From: Aequoribacter sp049615385
GTDB taxonomy: Bacteria; Pseudomonadota; Gammaproteobacteria; Pseudomonadales; Halieaceae
Length of the DNA: 64,000 bases
Direction: 5' to 3' (one strand)
Assembly: GCF_049615385.1 (NCBI RefSeq)
Contig: NZ_JBMZFL010000001.1
Position numbers and translations under genes: made by a program. The stretch's first letter is position 1. Every line of letters begins with the position of its first letter. The notes under the pieces were generated by a model. The model was not told the DNA's origin. It did not search any database and saw only the letters and a program-made list of their open reading frames with translations. This document shows positions 15,898 to 23,858 of this stretch, piece after piece.

Positions 15898-18117
15898 ATG
15901 GTGTGGGTACGCGAATCTCCACAGATTGATTCAGCCGAGGGTTATGACCTGGCGGCGTGGCAGGTGCGTTTAACGGACTTTTATTCAGATTCTGATGCTG
16001 AACGAGTTTCAGAGGCTTTGAGCTGTGTACAGAGCGCGTCACATCGTGTCGGCGTGGATTGTAACGACTGGGCGCAAACTTCCAACTTAGTCGTCGAGAG
16101 TTTAGATATTGCGTTAATCCTTATCGAGCTGAAGGTTGATGTTCATGCACTGTGTGCAGGCTTGTTGTATCGAGCCGTGCGCGAGCAGCGTCTGAGCGTT
16201 GAGTCTGTGCGGCGGGAATTTGGACAATCTGTTGAGGCCTTGGTAGTCGGTGTGTTGAAAATGGCTGATGTGGCGGATGTGCAGAGCTTCACTGCGACCT
16301 CGGTGCTTGGGCAGCCGCAGTCTGCAAACGATAATCTCCGACAAATGCTAGTGGCTATGGTCGATGACGTGCGGGTCGCATTAATTAAACTTGCGGAGCG
16401 TACGTGTGCGATCAGAGTGGTGAAGAACGATGAACAACGGCGCGAGCGTTTAGCTGCCGAGGTCAGTGGGCTGTATGTCCCACTCGCTCATCGCTTAGGT
16501 ATAGGGCAGCTGAAATGGGAGCTTGAGGATCTGGCGTTTAGGTACACGCAACCCTCGGTGTACAAACGCATCGCCAAGTTGCTTGACGGTAAGCGCGTTG
16601 AACGAGATCGCTACATTAGAAGGGTGTCACAGACAGTGGATGCCTCCCTTAAAGAGGCAAACGTATACAGCGAGATCAATGGCCGAGCTAAACACATTTT
16701 TAGCATCTGGAAAAAGATGCAGCGTAAAGGTATTGGTTTTTCTCAAGTTCACGATGTACGGGCTATACGCATTTTAGTCCCCTCCGTAAAAGACTGTTAC
16801 ACGACTTTGGGCGTGATTCATGGCCTCTGGCGCACGATTCCAAATGAATTTGACGACTACGTCGCCAACCCTAAACCCAATGGTTATCGATCGCTTCATA
16901 CGGCGGTAATCGGTCCTGAGGGCAAGGTGTTAGAGGTGCAAGTCCGTACCAACGAGATGCATGACGAAGCCGAACTTGGCGTCTGTGCGCACTGGCGTTA
17001 CAAACAAAGCGATCGAGCCAGCAGCGGTTCAGTTTACGAAGAAAAAATCGAGTGGCTGCGCCAAGCTCTGCGCTGGCACGACGAGGCGGGTGCCTCTGGC
17101 AGTATTGCCGAATCTTTGCAGTTTGACGCCGACTATGACCGAGTCTTCGTGTTTACCCCAAAAGGCGACATTGTGAATTTGATGCAAGGCGCCACGCCGT
17201 TGGATTTTGCCTACCACGTGCACACTCAGATAGGCCATCGCTGCAAAGGCGCCCGAGTTAATGGCAGTTTAGTGGCGCTGAATCAAGCCTTAAATACCGG
17301 TGACCGAGTGCACATTATCACGGCAGATGAACCATCACCGAAGCGCGAGTGGCTAAACCCTGAAGCGAAATGGGTAATAACATCGCGTGCAAAGGCACAG
17401 ATTATCCAGTGGTTTAAAGCCCAAAAACGAGAGGACAATCTGGCTGCAGGCCGGGCTTTACTGGAAAAAGCCTTTAGACGCTTAGCCATGAATGCGCTCG
17501 ACTATAAACGTATTGCTCGAAAAGTTCAGTGCTCCACTGTTGACGATATGTATGTTGCTGTGGGTTCGGGTGAGCTGGCCGCGCAGGGTGTCCTTGCGGT
17601 CGCTGAGAGTTTGATGATGCCAGACACTCAGGCGAGAAGAGATCAGACCGTAGCCAATGTGGCTCAACTCCAAAGTTGGGCCGGCACTCGAGGTCGTATT
17701 CATCGGGCGGGCTGCTGCCAACCGGAAGAGGGGGATCGAGTTGCGGGCTTTGTGACGCGCGCGCGAGGCGTCTCGGTTCATCGTTTGGATTGCAGTCGGT
17801 GGCTCAAGCTCGTCGACATGGCGCCTGATCGTGTCGTTGAGGTGCGCTGGGAGCAGGGGCAGATTACAGCGCTGGAGGTGGTCATTGAAATCCGAGCCTA
17901 TGATCGCAAAGGGCTCTTGCGGGATGTGACAGAGACGCTGTCGCAAGCTGGCGCGAATATGATCTCGGTCAATACCCAGACCGATCGGCGAACTCAATTG
18001 GCCTATTTGCGCATTGAGTTACAAGTCAGTGGGTTGGCGGTGCTAGATTCAACCCTGGCTCAATTGAATCAGTTGCCCAACGTCATTTCCGCAGAGCGGG
18101 TCAACGAGGTCTCCTAA
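15898..18117 (+). CDS. relA: GTP pyrophosphokinase RelA ((p)ppGpp synthetase I)
   Basis: RelA makes (p)ppGpp on ribosomes stalled with uncharged tRNA. The 739-residue protein has an N-terminal HD region in which the catalytic HDxxED is lost (LLYRAVREQRLSVESV stands there), so hydrolase activity is not expected. The synthetase domain has HDVRAIRILV and EFDDYVANPKPNGYRSLHT, with the acidic ExDD motif (residues 317-320) typical of monofunctional RelA rather than the basic motif of SpoT. A TGS domain (DRVFVFTPKGDIVNL), a zinc-finger-like Cys region (HRAGCCQPEEGD) and a C-terminal ACT domain (RKGLLRDVTETLSQAGANM) follow. Confidence 0.96.
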   Translation: MVWVRESPQIDSAEGYDLAAWQVRLTDFYSDSDAERVSEALSCVQSASHRVGVDCNDWAQTSNLVVESLDIALILIELKVDVHALCAGLLYRAVREQRLSVESVRREFGQSVEALVVGVLKMADVADVQSFTATSVLGQPQSANDNLRQMLVAMVDDVRVALIKLAERTCAIRVVKNDEQRRERLAAEVSGLYVPLAHRLGIGQLKWELEDLAFRYTQPSVYKRIAKLLDGKRVERDRYIRRVSQTVDASLKEANVYSEINGRAKHIFSIWKKMQRKGIGFSQVHDVRAIRILVPSVKDCYTTLGVIHGLWRTIPNEFDDYVANPKPNGYRSLHTAVIGPEGKVLEVQVRTNEMHDEAELGVCAHWRYKQSDRASSGSVYEEKIEWLRQALRWHDEAGASGSIAESLQFDADYDRVFVFTPKGDIVNLMQGATPLDFAYHVHTQIGHRCKGARVNGSLVALNQALNTGDRVHIITADEPSPKREWLNPEAKWVITSRAKAQIIQWFKAQKREDNLAAGRALLEKAFRRLAMNALDYKRIARKVQCSTVDDMYVAVGSGELAAQGVLAVAESLMMPDTQARRDQTVANVAQLQSWAGTRGRIHRAGCCQPEEGDRVAGFVTRARGVSVHRLDCSRWLKLVDMAPDRVVEVRWEQGQITALEVVIEIRAYDRKGLLRDVTETLSQAGANMISVNTQTDRRTQLAYLRIELQVSGLAVLDSTLAQLNQLPNVISAERVNEVS

Positions 18118-18118
18118 C

Positions 18119-18952
18119 GTGGCTGATGATCGCTATGAACTGAGGGATTTACGCTATTTGATGAAACGTTTGCGCGATCCTCATGACGGTTGTCCATGGG
18201 ATCTAAAGCAGACTGCTCAGACAATAGTCCCTTACACCCTCGAAGAGGTTTGCGAACTCGTCGATGCATTAGAGCGCGGTGATGATCGTGGTGCACGAGA
18301 TGAGCTCGGTGACGTACTCTTTCAGGTCGTATTCTACGCACAGCTTGCGGAGGAGCGCGAACTGTACGATTTTGACGATGTGATTCACGGTATTGTTGCA
18401 AAATTACTTCGTCGTCATCCGCACGTCTTCCCTGACGGAACACTGTTATCGCGTCGGGCAGGTGCAGAACACGCTCAAGAGCGAGATATCAAGGAGCGCT
18501 GGGAAGATATCAAACAGCAAGAGCGAAATGCCCGTCGCCAAACCCACGCGCTGGACGATGTCCCCTTGAGCCTGCCGGCGCTCAGTCGCGCTCAAAAATT
18601 GCAAAAGCGCGCCACGCGATTGGGCTTAGACTGGACGAGTGTCACGGATGTGGTAGCCGCCTTGAAAAATGAAACCCAGGAGTTTGAGGATGCCTTGAGT
18701 ACCCCTGCGGTCGAGGGGGTTGCGGACGAGCTTGGTGATCTTTTGTTTACCTGCGTCAACTTGGCGAGAAAGCTTGATCTTGATGCTGAGCAACTATTGC
18801 GCCAAAGCAATCATAAGTTTGAGACCCGAGTGCGGCTTTGTACAGATTTGGCGAGCGAGCAGGGTACAGCGCTTGAGGCGATGTCAGAGCAAGAGCGCGA
18901 TGCGATCTGGCGCGAGGCAAAGCGGCAGCTTGGATCGCAATCTAAGTCATGA
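18119..18952 (+). CDS. mazG: Nucleoside triphosphate pyrophosphohydrolase MazG
   Basis: MazG hydrolyses NTPs and dNTPs to monophosphates; it is thought to limit damaged nucleotides and to lower (p)ppGpp under stress. The 277-residue protein has the all-alpha tandem MazG layout. The first domain carries LEEVCELVDALE and ARDELGDVLFQVVFYAQ with the metal-binding acidic residues. The second carries NETQEFEDAL and ADELGDLLFTCVNLARKL. It starts with GTG one base after the relA stop, with GAGG nine bases upstream. The relA-mazG link suggests a stringent-response connection, as in E. coli. Confidence 0.95.
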   Translation: MADDRYELRDLRYLMKRLRDPHDGCPWDLKQTAQTIVPYTLEEVCELVDALERGDDRGARDELGDVLFQVVFYAQLAEERELYDFDDVIHGIVAKLLRRHPHVFPDGTLLSRRAGAEHAQERDIKERWEDIKQQERNARRQTHALDDVPLSLPALSRAQKLQKRATRLGLDWTSVTDVVAALKNETQEFEDALSTPAVEGVADELGDLLFTCVNLARKLDLDAEQLLRQSNHKFETRVRLCTDLASEQGTALEAMSEQERDAIWREAKRQLGSQSKS

Positions 18953-18986
18953 AGTCTTTTTGGTTTGATATTAGTCTTTAGTAGGG

Positions 18987-19015
18987 TTGTGCTTGGATAG
19001 AGCCCTGTGTATCTT
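18987..19015 (+). promoter_or_regulatory. Possible sigma-70 promoter for adk
   Basis: TTGTGC (18987-18992) and TATCTT (19010-19015) are separated by 17 bases in the 128-base gap between mazG and adk. Each matches the consensus only partly (3/6 and 4/6). The predicted start would leave a leader of about 60 bases before the adk ATG. Confidence 0.3.
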
Positions 19016-19080
19016 AGCTCGTTCGTTTTGGGGGGATGCTGTCAAGCAGCGGTGTTTGGCTAGTTACAACAAGGAAAGAT

Positions 19081-19728
19081 ATGAGAATCATCTTATTGGG
19101 TGCGCCGGGCGCAGGAAAAGGTACGCAGGCTCAGTTCATTACAGAACAGTTTGGAATTGTGCAGATCTCTACAGGGGACATGCTGCGCGCTGCGGTTAAA
19201 GCGGGCACTGAATTGGGTTTGAAGGCAAAGGCGGTGATGGATTCCGGGGCTTTGGTCTCAGACGATATTATTATCGGCTTAGTTAAAGAGCGCATTCAGC
19301 AAGAAGATTGTGCGAATGGCTTTTTGTTTGATGGCTTCCCAAGAACCATTCCGCAAGCCGAAGCGCTAGTCAGCGCCGGGGTTCCTATCGATTACGTGCT
19401 TGAAATTGCCGTGCCAGACGACGAGATCGTGTCGCGCTTGGGCGGACGCCGCGTTCACGAAGCCTCGGGTCGGGTCTATCACGTTGAGCACAATCCACCA
19501 AAGGTAGCGGGTAAAGATGATATTACCGGCGATGACTTGGTTCAGCGGGACGATGATCGAGAAGATACCGTTCGACGCCGTTTGGGTGTTTATCACGACC
19601 AAACTGCGCCCTTGGTTGGCTTTTACCAGGGGATGTCGGGTGATGCAGCACCTAAGTACCATCGCGTCGAGGGCGTAGGCTCTTTGGACGACATCAAGGC
19701 CCGTATTACAGCGGCTTTAGGTAACTAA
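19081..19728 (+). CDS. adk: Adenylate kinase
   Basis: Adk interconverts ATP plus AMP with two ADP. The 215-residue protein starts with the canonical RIILLGAPGAGKGTQAQFI (P-loop residues 7-15), has the AMP-binding GFPRTIPQAEAL, and carries a long-type LID domain (GRRVHEASGRVYHVEHNPP) without zinc cysteines. I choose the ATG at 19081 because AAGGAA precedes it and the P-loop then sits at the family position. The frame is open back to an ATG at 19036, which would add 15 unlikely residues. Confidence 0.97.
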   Translation: MRIILLGAPGAGKGTQAQFITEQFGIVQISTGDMLRAAVKAGTELGLKAKAVMDSGALVSDDIIIGLVKERIQQEDCANGFLFDGFPRTIPQAEALVSAGVPIDYVLEIAVPDDEIVSRLGGRRVHEASGRVYHVEHNPPKVAGKDDITGDDLVQRDDDREDTVRRRLGVYHDQTAPLVGFYQGMSGDAAPKYHRVEGVGSLDDIKARITAALGN

Positions 19729-19742
19729 GGCGCCACACTTCT

Positions 19743-20477
19743 ATGCTCTCAGATGACCAGTTGTTGCGCTACAGTCGACAACTTGTCCTATCCGAGCTCG
19801 ATTTAATCGGCCAGCGAAAATTACTCGACTCAAGGGTGCTTGTTGTGGGCGCCGGTGGGTTGGGTTGCCCACTTGTTTTGTACCTCGCAAGCTCTGGCGT
19901 GGGTCACATCACGATCGTCGATCACGATGTGGTAGAGCTTCACAACTTGCCACGCCAAGTTTTATTTGATGAACGAGATGTCGGTAACAAAAAGGCCTTG
20001 GTTATCGCCGACAAGTTGAACCAGCAATACCCCGATACCGCCGTTGATGCCGTATGTCTAAGGCTCACTGAGGTCAGTCAGTTGCCTGACGTCACATTTG
20101 ATCTAATTATTGATGCCACCGATACACCCAGTGTTGGTCTGGTACTGAACGCGTATTCGATTGTCCATCGCGTCCCATTATTGTATTTGGCGGCCGTTGC
20201 GATGGAGGGGCGCTTATTTTTAGCTAGGGGATACGAGATCGACAGGCCCTGCTTGCAGTGTTATTTCGGAAGTACGGTGGACCCTGCTGGCGGCTGTCAT
20301 ACCTTGGGGGTATTGGCGCCAGCTGTTGGAGCTCTTGGCTTGCTGGGAGCGACGCAAGCGCTCAGGTCACTTTTGGGTGAGATGCCAGAGACGCTGCTGT
20401 GCCTTGATGCGTGGCGTTTAAATGCTCTACAGTTGCAGGTGGCTAAGAGTGAGGGATGCGCCGCATGCGGCATTTAG
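19743..20477 (+). CDS. moeB: Molybdopterin-synthase adenylyltransferase (MoeB/ThiF family)
   Basis: MoeB-type E1-like enzymes adenylate the C-terminal Gly of MoaD so that it can be thiolated. The 244-residue protein has the nucleotide-binding VVGAGGLGCPLVLYLASSG, the acidic DHDVVELHNLPRQVLF segment, and two CxxC zinc pairs (CLQC and CAAC). It lies 14 bases before moaC in a Moco block, which favours MoeB over ThiF. A rhodanese domain is not fused. Confusion with ThiF or HesA remains possible because the fold is shared. Confidence 0.82.
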   Translation: MLSDDQLLRYSRQLVLSELDLIGQRKLLDSRVLVVGAGGLGCPLVLYLASSGVGHITIVDHDVVELHNLPRQVLFDERDVGNKKALVIADKLNQQYPDTAVDAVCLRLTEVSQLPDVTFDLIIDATDTPSVGLVLNAYSIVHRVPLLYLAAVAMEGRLFLARGYEIDRPCLQCYFGSTVDPAGGCHTLGVLAPAVGALGLLGATQALRSLLGEMPETLLCLDAWRLNALQLQVAKSEGCAACGI

Positions 20478-20490
20478 ATTGGGATAAGTC

Positions 20491-20952
20491 ATGAGTTTTA
20501 CTCACATCGATGAGCAAGGCCAAGCCATCATGGTCGATGTTTCGGGCAAACCCGAAACCAGTCGAGAAGCGCAAGCGCGAGCTAGATTGCATCTGCCCGA
20601 AGCCGTGGTGAGTGCCCTGCGTGACGAAACTATACCAAAAGGCGATGTGCTGGGCACCGCTCGAATCGCGGGTATTCAGGCAGTAAAAAAATGCAGTGAG
20701 CTTATTCCGCTATGTCACCCTTTGCCCGTTACGAAAGCTGCCGTTACCTTTGACTGGGATAGTGACGAACTTGTGATTTTTTGCTCGGTCAAAACCCGAG
20801 GTGTAACGGGCGTGGAAATGGAGGCCCTGACGGGCGCCTCGGTCGCCGCTTTAACGGTCTATGATATGTGTAAGGCAATCGATAAAGGGATTACGTTTGA
20901 CGTAAGCTTAGTGTCTAAATCCGGCGGTAAATCAGGAGATTGGCATGCTTGA
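20491..20952 (+). CDS. moaC: Cyclic pyranopterin monophosphate synthase MoaC
   Basis: MoaC acts after MoaA in the first stage of molybdenum cofactor synthesis, rearranging the 3',8-cyclised GTP to cPMP. The 153-residue protein has FTHIDEQGQAIMVDVSGKP at the N-terminus, KKCSELIPLCHPLP, and TGVEMEALTGASVAALTVYD with the active-site Lys in the following MCKAIDKG. Length is slightly below the 160 or so of E. coli. Its stop overlaps the moaD start by eight bases. moaA is not in the window. Confidence 0.95.
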   Translation: MSFTHIDEQGQAIMVDVSGKPETSREAQARARLHLPEAVVSALRDETIPKGDVLGTARIAGIQAVKKCSELIPLCHPLPVTKAAVTFDWDSDELVIFCSVKTRGVTGVEMEALTGASVAALTVYDMCKAIDKGITFDVSLVSKSGGKSGDWHA

Positions 20953-21202
20953 GGGCGATTTAGTGCTGTTTGGGTGCTTAAGCGATTTTGAAGCACAGCT
21001 CGGTGGCCGCTGGTCTGCGAGCGTATCCGAAACGACAATAGAGGCGCTTCTGTCTGACTTTGTGGCGCGTGCGCCTGAAATGTCTGACATTGTAAATTCG
21101 CCTTATTTTAAGGTGGCTATAAACAACAAAGTGCAGCCAAAAACATTCACGCTTGAACACGGCGATACGGTCGCTTTGCTGCCTCCCGTGACTGGTGGCT
21201 AG
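20945..21202 (+). CDS. moaD: Molybdopterin synthase small subunit MoaD
   Basis: MoaD is the ubiquitin-like sulfur carrier of molybdopterin synthase; its C-terminal Gly-Gly is adenylated by MoeB and thiolated. The 85-residue product ends TVALLPPVTGG, the expected double-Gly tail, and has the beta-grasp pattern with KVAINNKVQPKTFTLEHGD before it. It overlaps moaC and is followed two bases later by moaE, so all three are translationally linked. Confidence 0.93.
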   Translation: MLEGDLVLFGCLSDFEAQLGGRWSASVSETTIEALLSDFVARAPEMSDIVNSPYFKVAINNKVQPKTFTLEHGDTVALLPPVTGG

Positions 21203-21204
21203 AC

Positions 21205-21684
21205 GTGATTAAACCAAACGACCACGTCTTCGTGACCGATCAGATACTTGATGTCGCCTCGGCTTACAGCGTTGTAAAAAACTCTGTCATCAATGCAGAG
21301 GACCCTGGAGCGGTCGTCGTTTTTGTGGGTTTGGTCCGTGAGTTTGACAACCATTTAAGCTCGGGGCGCTTGCAGATCTTGCGCTTGCAGCACTACCCTG
21401 AGCTGACCGAGGCATCGATCGCCGAGGTAATCGGTCAGGCTCGAGAGCGATGGGTTTTGGGGACAGTCCTGGTGCAGCACAGAGTCGGCGATTTGCGCCC
21501 TGCGGATGAGATCGTGGTGGTCGCTGTTACGTCGAAGCATCGTGCACAAGCCTTCGAGGCAGCTCGGTTTTTGATGGATAAGTTAAAGACTGACGTGATG
21601 CTATGGAAGCGAGTGCTTAACACCGATGAAGCACAATGGGTAGCTTTTAAGGATAGCGATGCCAAGGCGTCAAGTGCTTGGTAA
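21205..21684 (+). CDS. moaE: Molybdopterin synthase catalytic subunit MoaE
   Basis: MoaE forms the heterotetrameric molybdopterin synthase with MoaD and inserts two sulfurs into cPMP. The 159-residue protein has VVFVGLVREFDN, the conserved HRVGDLRPADEIVVVAVTSK and the active-site lysines in FLMDKLKTDVMLWKR. The start is GTG at 21205. The stop is immediately adjacent to the mobA stop on the other strand (21684/21685), leaving no space for a terminator. Confidence 0.94.
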   Translation: MIKPNDHVFVTDQILDVASAYSVVKNSVINAEDPGAVVVFVGLVREFDNHLSSGRLQILRLQHYPELTEASIAEVIGQARERWVLGTVLVQHRVGDLRPADEIVVVAVTSKHRAQAFEAARFLMDKLKTDVMLWKRVLNTDEAQWVAFKDSDAKASSAW

Positions 21685-22320
21685 TCAATAGGTTGCAGTC
21701 TTATTGAAAAGCAAAGCCTCAGCTTCTTTGACGTCGTCGTGTGAGTTGATATTAAATAATTCTTGACTCGCGAATAGCTCGCTACCCGCCTTATTGCTGG
21801 CGAGCCAGTCGGTCCAGCGATGTTGGTCATTCTTAAGTAATGTTGCTGCGGTTGCAAGGCATTCTCGTCGCGCGACCGCACACAAAGCGCGCTTGCCCGA
21901 TGTTTTATCGGTGGCACAAACGACGTTTTGGTTGCGTCTGTGTGCACTGGACAAGAGTCGGCCCACCCAGTCGTCAGGTAAAAAAATCAAGTCGCACGCC
22001 ACGATCGCCACCCAGTTTGACTGAGCTACGCTGGCAAATGTTGCCAAGCCTGCTAGCGGTCCGGCAAATCCGCCGATTGCGTCGGGTAAGACCTCGGTGG
22101 CGTATTTTTGATAAGTGCTCTGAGAGCGATTGGCCGCAACGCTGAGTCTAGCGGTTTGCGGCCCAAGTACGCGAGCGACATGCTCCACAAGCGGCTGTCC
22201 GTTGAGTTCAAGCAAGCCTTTGTCGACCCCGTCCAAGCGGCGGCTTTGCCCTCCTGCGAGGATAAGGCCTTGGACAGTATTTTTGCCGGGAATCGTGTTC
22301 AAATCGTCGTTTACACGCAA
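21685..22320 (-). CDS. mobA: Molybdenum cofactor guanylyltransferase MobA
   Basis: MobA attaches GMP to molybdopterin to form the guanine-dinucleotide cofactor used by DMSO-reductase-family enzymes. The 211-residue protein has the nucleotidyltransferase motif GLILAGGQSRRLDGVDKGLL near the N-terminus and the metal-binding Asp in VAIVACDLIFLPDDW. The likely start is a TTG at 22320, since no ATG precedes the motif; a second TTG at 22302 is also possible. It diverges from tsaB with only 21 bases between starts. It completes the Moco block on the opposite strand. Confidence 0.9.
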   Translation of the reverse strand: MRVNDDLNTIPGKNTVQGLILAGGQSRRLDGVDKGLLELNGQPLVEHVARVLGPQTARLSVAANRSQSTYQKYATEVLPDAIGGFAGPLAGLATFASVAQSNWVAIVACDLIFLPDDWVGRLLSSAHRRNQNVVCATDKTSGKRALCAVARRECLATAATLLKNDQHRWTDWLASNKAGSELFASQELFNINSHDDVKEAEALLFNKTATY

Positions 22321-22335
22321 TGAGTATGCGATAAT
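22310..22335 (+). promoter_or_regulatory. Possible extended -10 promoter for tsaB, giving a leaderless transcript
   Basis: TGC followed by GATAAT (22327-22335) forms an extended -10 element just before the tsaB ATG at 22342. A TTTACA at 22310-22315 resembles a -35, but the 14-base spacing is short. Transcription from this site would begin at or within a base or two of the start codon. This is inference only. Confidence 0.35.
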
Positions 22336-22341
22336 TCTAGC

Positions 22342-23049
22342 ATGACGCAGATACTACTGTTAGACACCGCGACACGGAGCGCGACACTCGCCCTAGGCAA
22401 CTCGGGCGAGTCCCGTACCGTGCGCAGTGACCCGAGCGAACGCAACAGTCGTGACCTCATGGCCCTGGTCCGGACCTTGTTCGAGAATTCAGATGGATTA
22501 GCGAGTACAGATCTAGCTGCAGTGGGTTTTAACCGGGGACCTGGTTCGTACACAGGGTCGCGCTTGGCGGCAAGCGTTGTACAGGGTATCGCCTATGTGA
22601 AACAGTGCCCGGTAATTGAGTTAAACACGCTGGAGCTTCTCTATTTCAGTGGCTTACAGTCTCTGGTTCAGTCATCGCAATCGCCGATTTCCGGAACCGA
22701 GATCTTAGTCGCGGTTGAGTCTAAAGTGGGTGAGTATTTTTGGACCGGCTTTATCGTCGGTGAGAGCACACATGCGCCGCAGATTACCGTCGGTGATGCC
22801 GATGCGCTGTCAGGCTCAATTCAGGGGGCTAATTCTGTCGTGATTATGAATGCGAGTATGCAAAGCCATCCGAGCCTGACGGGTATCGCTGACGTAATTT
22901 GGGCCGAACCGAGGGTAGAATTAGCCTTTGACATCGCGGCCCAACGCTTGAATCAGGGCGCTGTGGTTGATGCTCTAAGCGCCGAGCCACTTTACGGGCA
23001 GGATAATATTGGTTGGCGAACTTTGGCACAACAGCGGGCGCAGAGATGA
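22342..23049 (+). CDS. tsaB: tRNA threonylcarbamoyladenosine biosynthesis protein TsaB
   Basis: TsaB is the scaffold partner of TsaD in making t6A37 on tRNAs that read ANN codons. The 235-residue protein shows the N-terminal ASKHA-type strand ILLLDTATRSATLAL and the motif GFNRGPGSYTGSRLAASVVQ, both diagnostic. No clear Shine-Dalgarno precedes the ATG, which sits only seven bases after a possible extended -10 box, so the mRNA may be leaderless. The stop overlaps the uppP ATG by four bases. Confidence 0.93.
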   Translation: MTQILLLDTATRSATLALGNSGESRTVRSDPSERNSRDLMALVRTLFENSDGLASTDLAAVGFNRGPGSYTGSRLAASVVQGIAYVKQCPVIELNTLELLYFSGLQSLVQSSQSPISGTEILVAVESKVGEYFWTGFIVGESTHAPQITVGDADALSGSIQGANSVVIMNASMQSHPSLTGIADVIWAEPRVELAFDIAAQRLNQGAVVDALSAEPLYGQDNIGWRTLAQQRAQR

Positions 23050-23858
23050 ACGAATGGCAGTGGTTTATTTTGGCCTTGGTGCAGGGCTTAACCGAGTTTC
23101 TACCGATTTCATCATCGGCGCACCTAGTACTGCCGTCGCAGGTGTTGGGCTGGTCTGATCAGGGGCTTGCCTTTGATGTTGCGGTTCATGTGGGCACTCT
23201 TGCAGCAGTAGTGCTTTACTACCGACTTCGTTTGCGACAGCTGGCCGAAGGAGCGTGGCAGGGGCTGGCAAGAGGAGGGGATACCTCAGCCTTACGGGAT
23301 GTTTTCTTTTTAGCGTTTGCGACTCTACCTGCCATATTTGTCGGAGTGTTCGCTGATCACTGGATTGAGGCGCACCTTCGGTCAGTTCTCGTCATTGCCG
23401 CCACCACGATTGTGTTTGGAGTGTTGCTGGGTCTTGCCGATAAACGAGTATCTGCGGCCGATGAGTGGCGAGTCCCGTTCTGGACCATGGCCTTGCTTAT
23501 CGGTATCGCACAAGCCATGGCCTTGGTGCCAGGTGTTTCTCGCTCGGGAGTCACGATTACCGCGGGTATTTTCTTAGGTATGAGCTATCAGCGGGCGGCG
23601 GATACGTCCTTCTTGATGTCGATACCCGTTATCGCTGGCGCAGGGCTGTTAAAGACTCTGGAACTTGCCGGGCAGAGTGCCCCCGTCGATTGGTTCATGC
23701 TAGGTGCTGCTGCGGGCGTCGCTGCACTGGCCGCTTACAGCTGTATTACCCTGTTTTTGCAGTTGCTCGGCAAAATTGGTTTGATGCCGTTTTTTTGGTA
23801 CCGCTTAGGTTTGGGTGCAATTTTACTGTGGCTTGTCTTGGAGGGAGGTGTCAGTTGA
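23046..23858 (+). CDS. uppP: Undecaprenyl-diphosphatase UppP (BacA)
   Basis: UppP dephosphorylates undecaprenyl pyrophosphate at the inner membrane to recycle the peptidoglycan lipid carrier, and confers bacitracin resistance. The 270-residue multi-pass protein has the two family motifs: LVQGLTEFLPISSSAHLVL with catalytic Glu residues, and ALVPGVSRSGVTITAGIFLG. I start at ATG 23046 (overlapping the tsaB TGA), because MNEWQWFILALVQG is the normal N-terminus; the frame is open eleven codons further upstream. Confidence 0.95.
   Translation: MNEWQWFILALVQGLTEFLPISSSAHLVLPSQVLGWSDQGLAFDVAVHVGTLAAVVLYYRLRLRQLAEGAWQGLARGGDTSALRDVFFLAFATLPAIFVGVFADHWIEAHLRSVLVIAATTIVFGVLLGLADKRVSAADEWRVPFWTMALLIGIAQAMALVPGVSRSGVTITAGIFLGMSYQRAADTSFLMSIPVIAGAGLLKTLELAGQSAPVDWFMLGAAAGVAALAAYSCITLFLQLLGKIGLMPFFWYRLGLGAILLWLVLEGGVS

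Noticed and set aside
23465..23854. Long same-strand open frame upstream of the HIBADH-like gene, within uppP
   Set aside because: It encodes no recognisable domain and overlaps the well-supported uppP gene in another frame. The strong Shine-Dalgarno and family N-terminus place the true start at TTG 23855.
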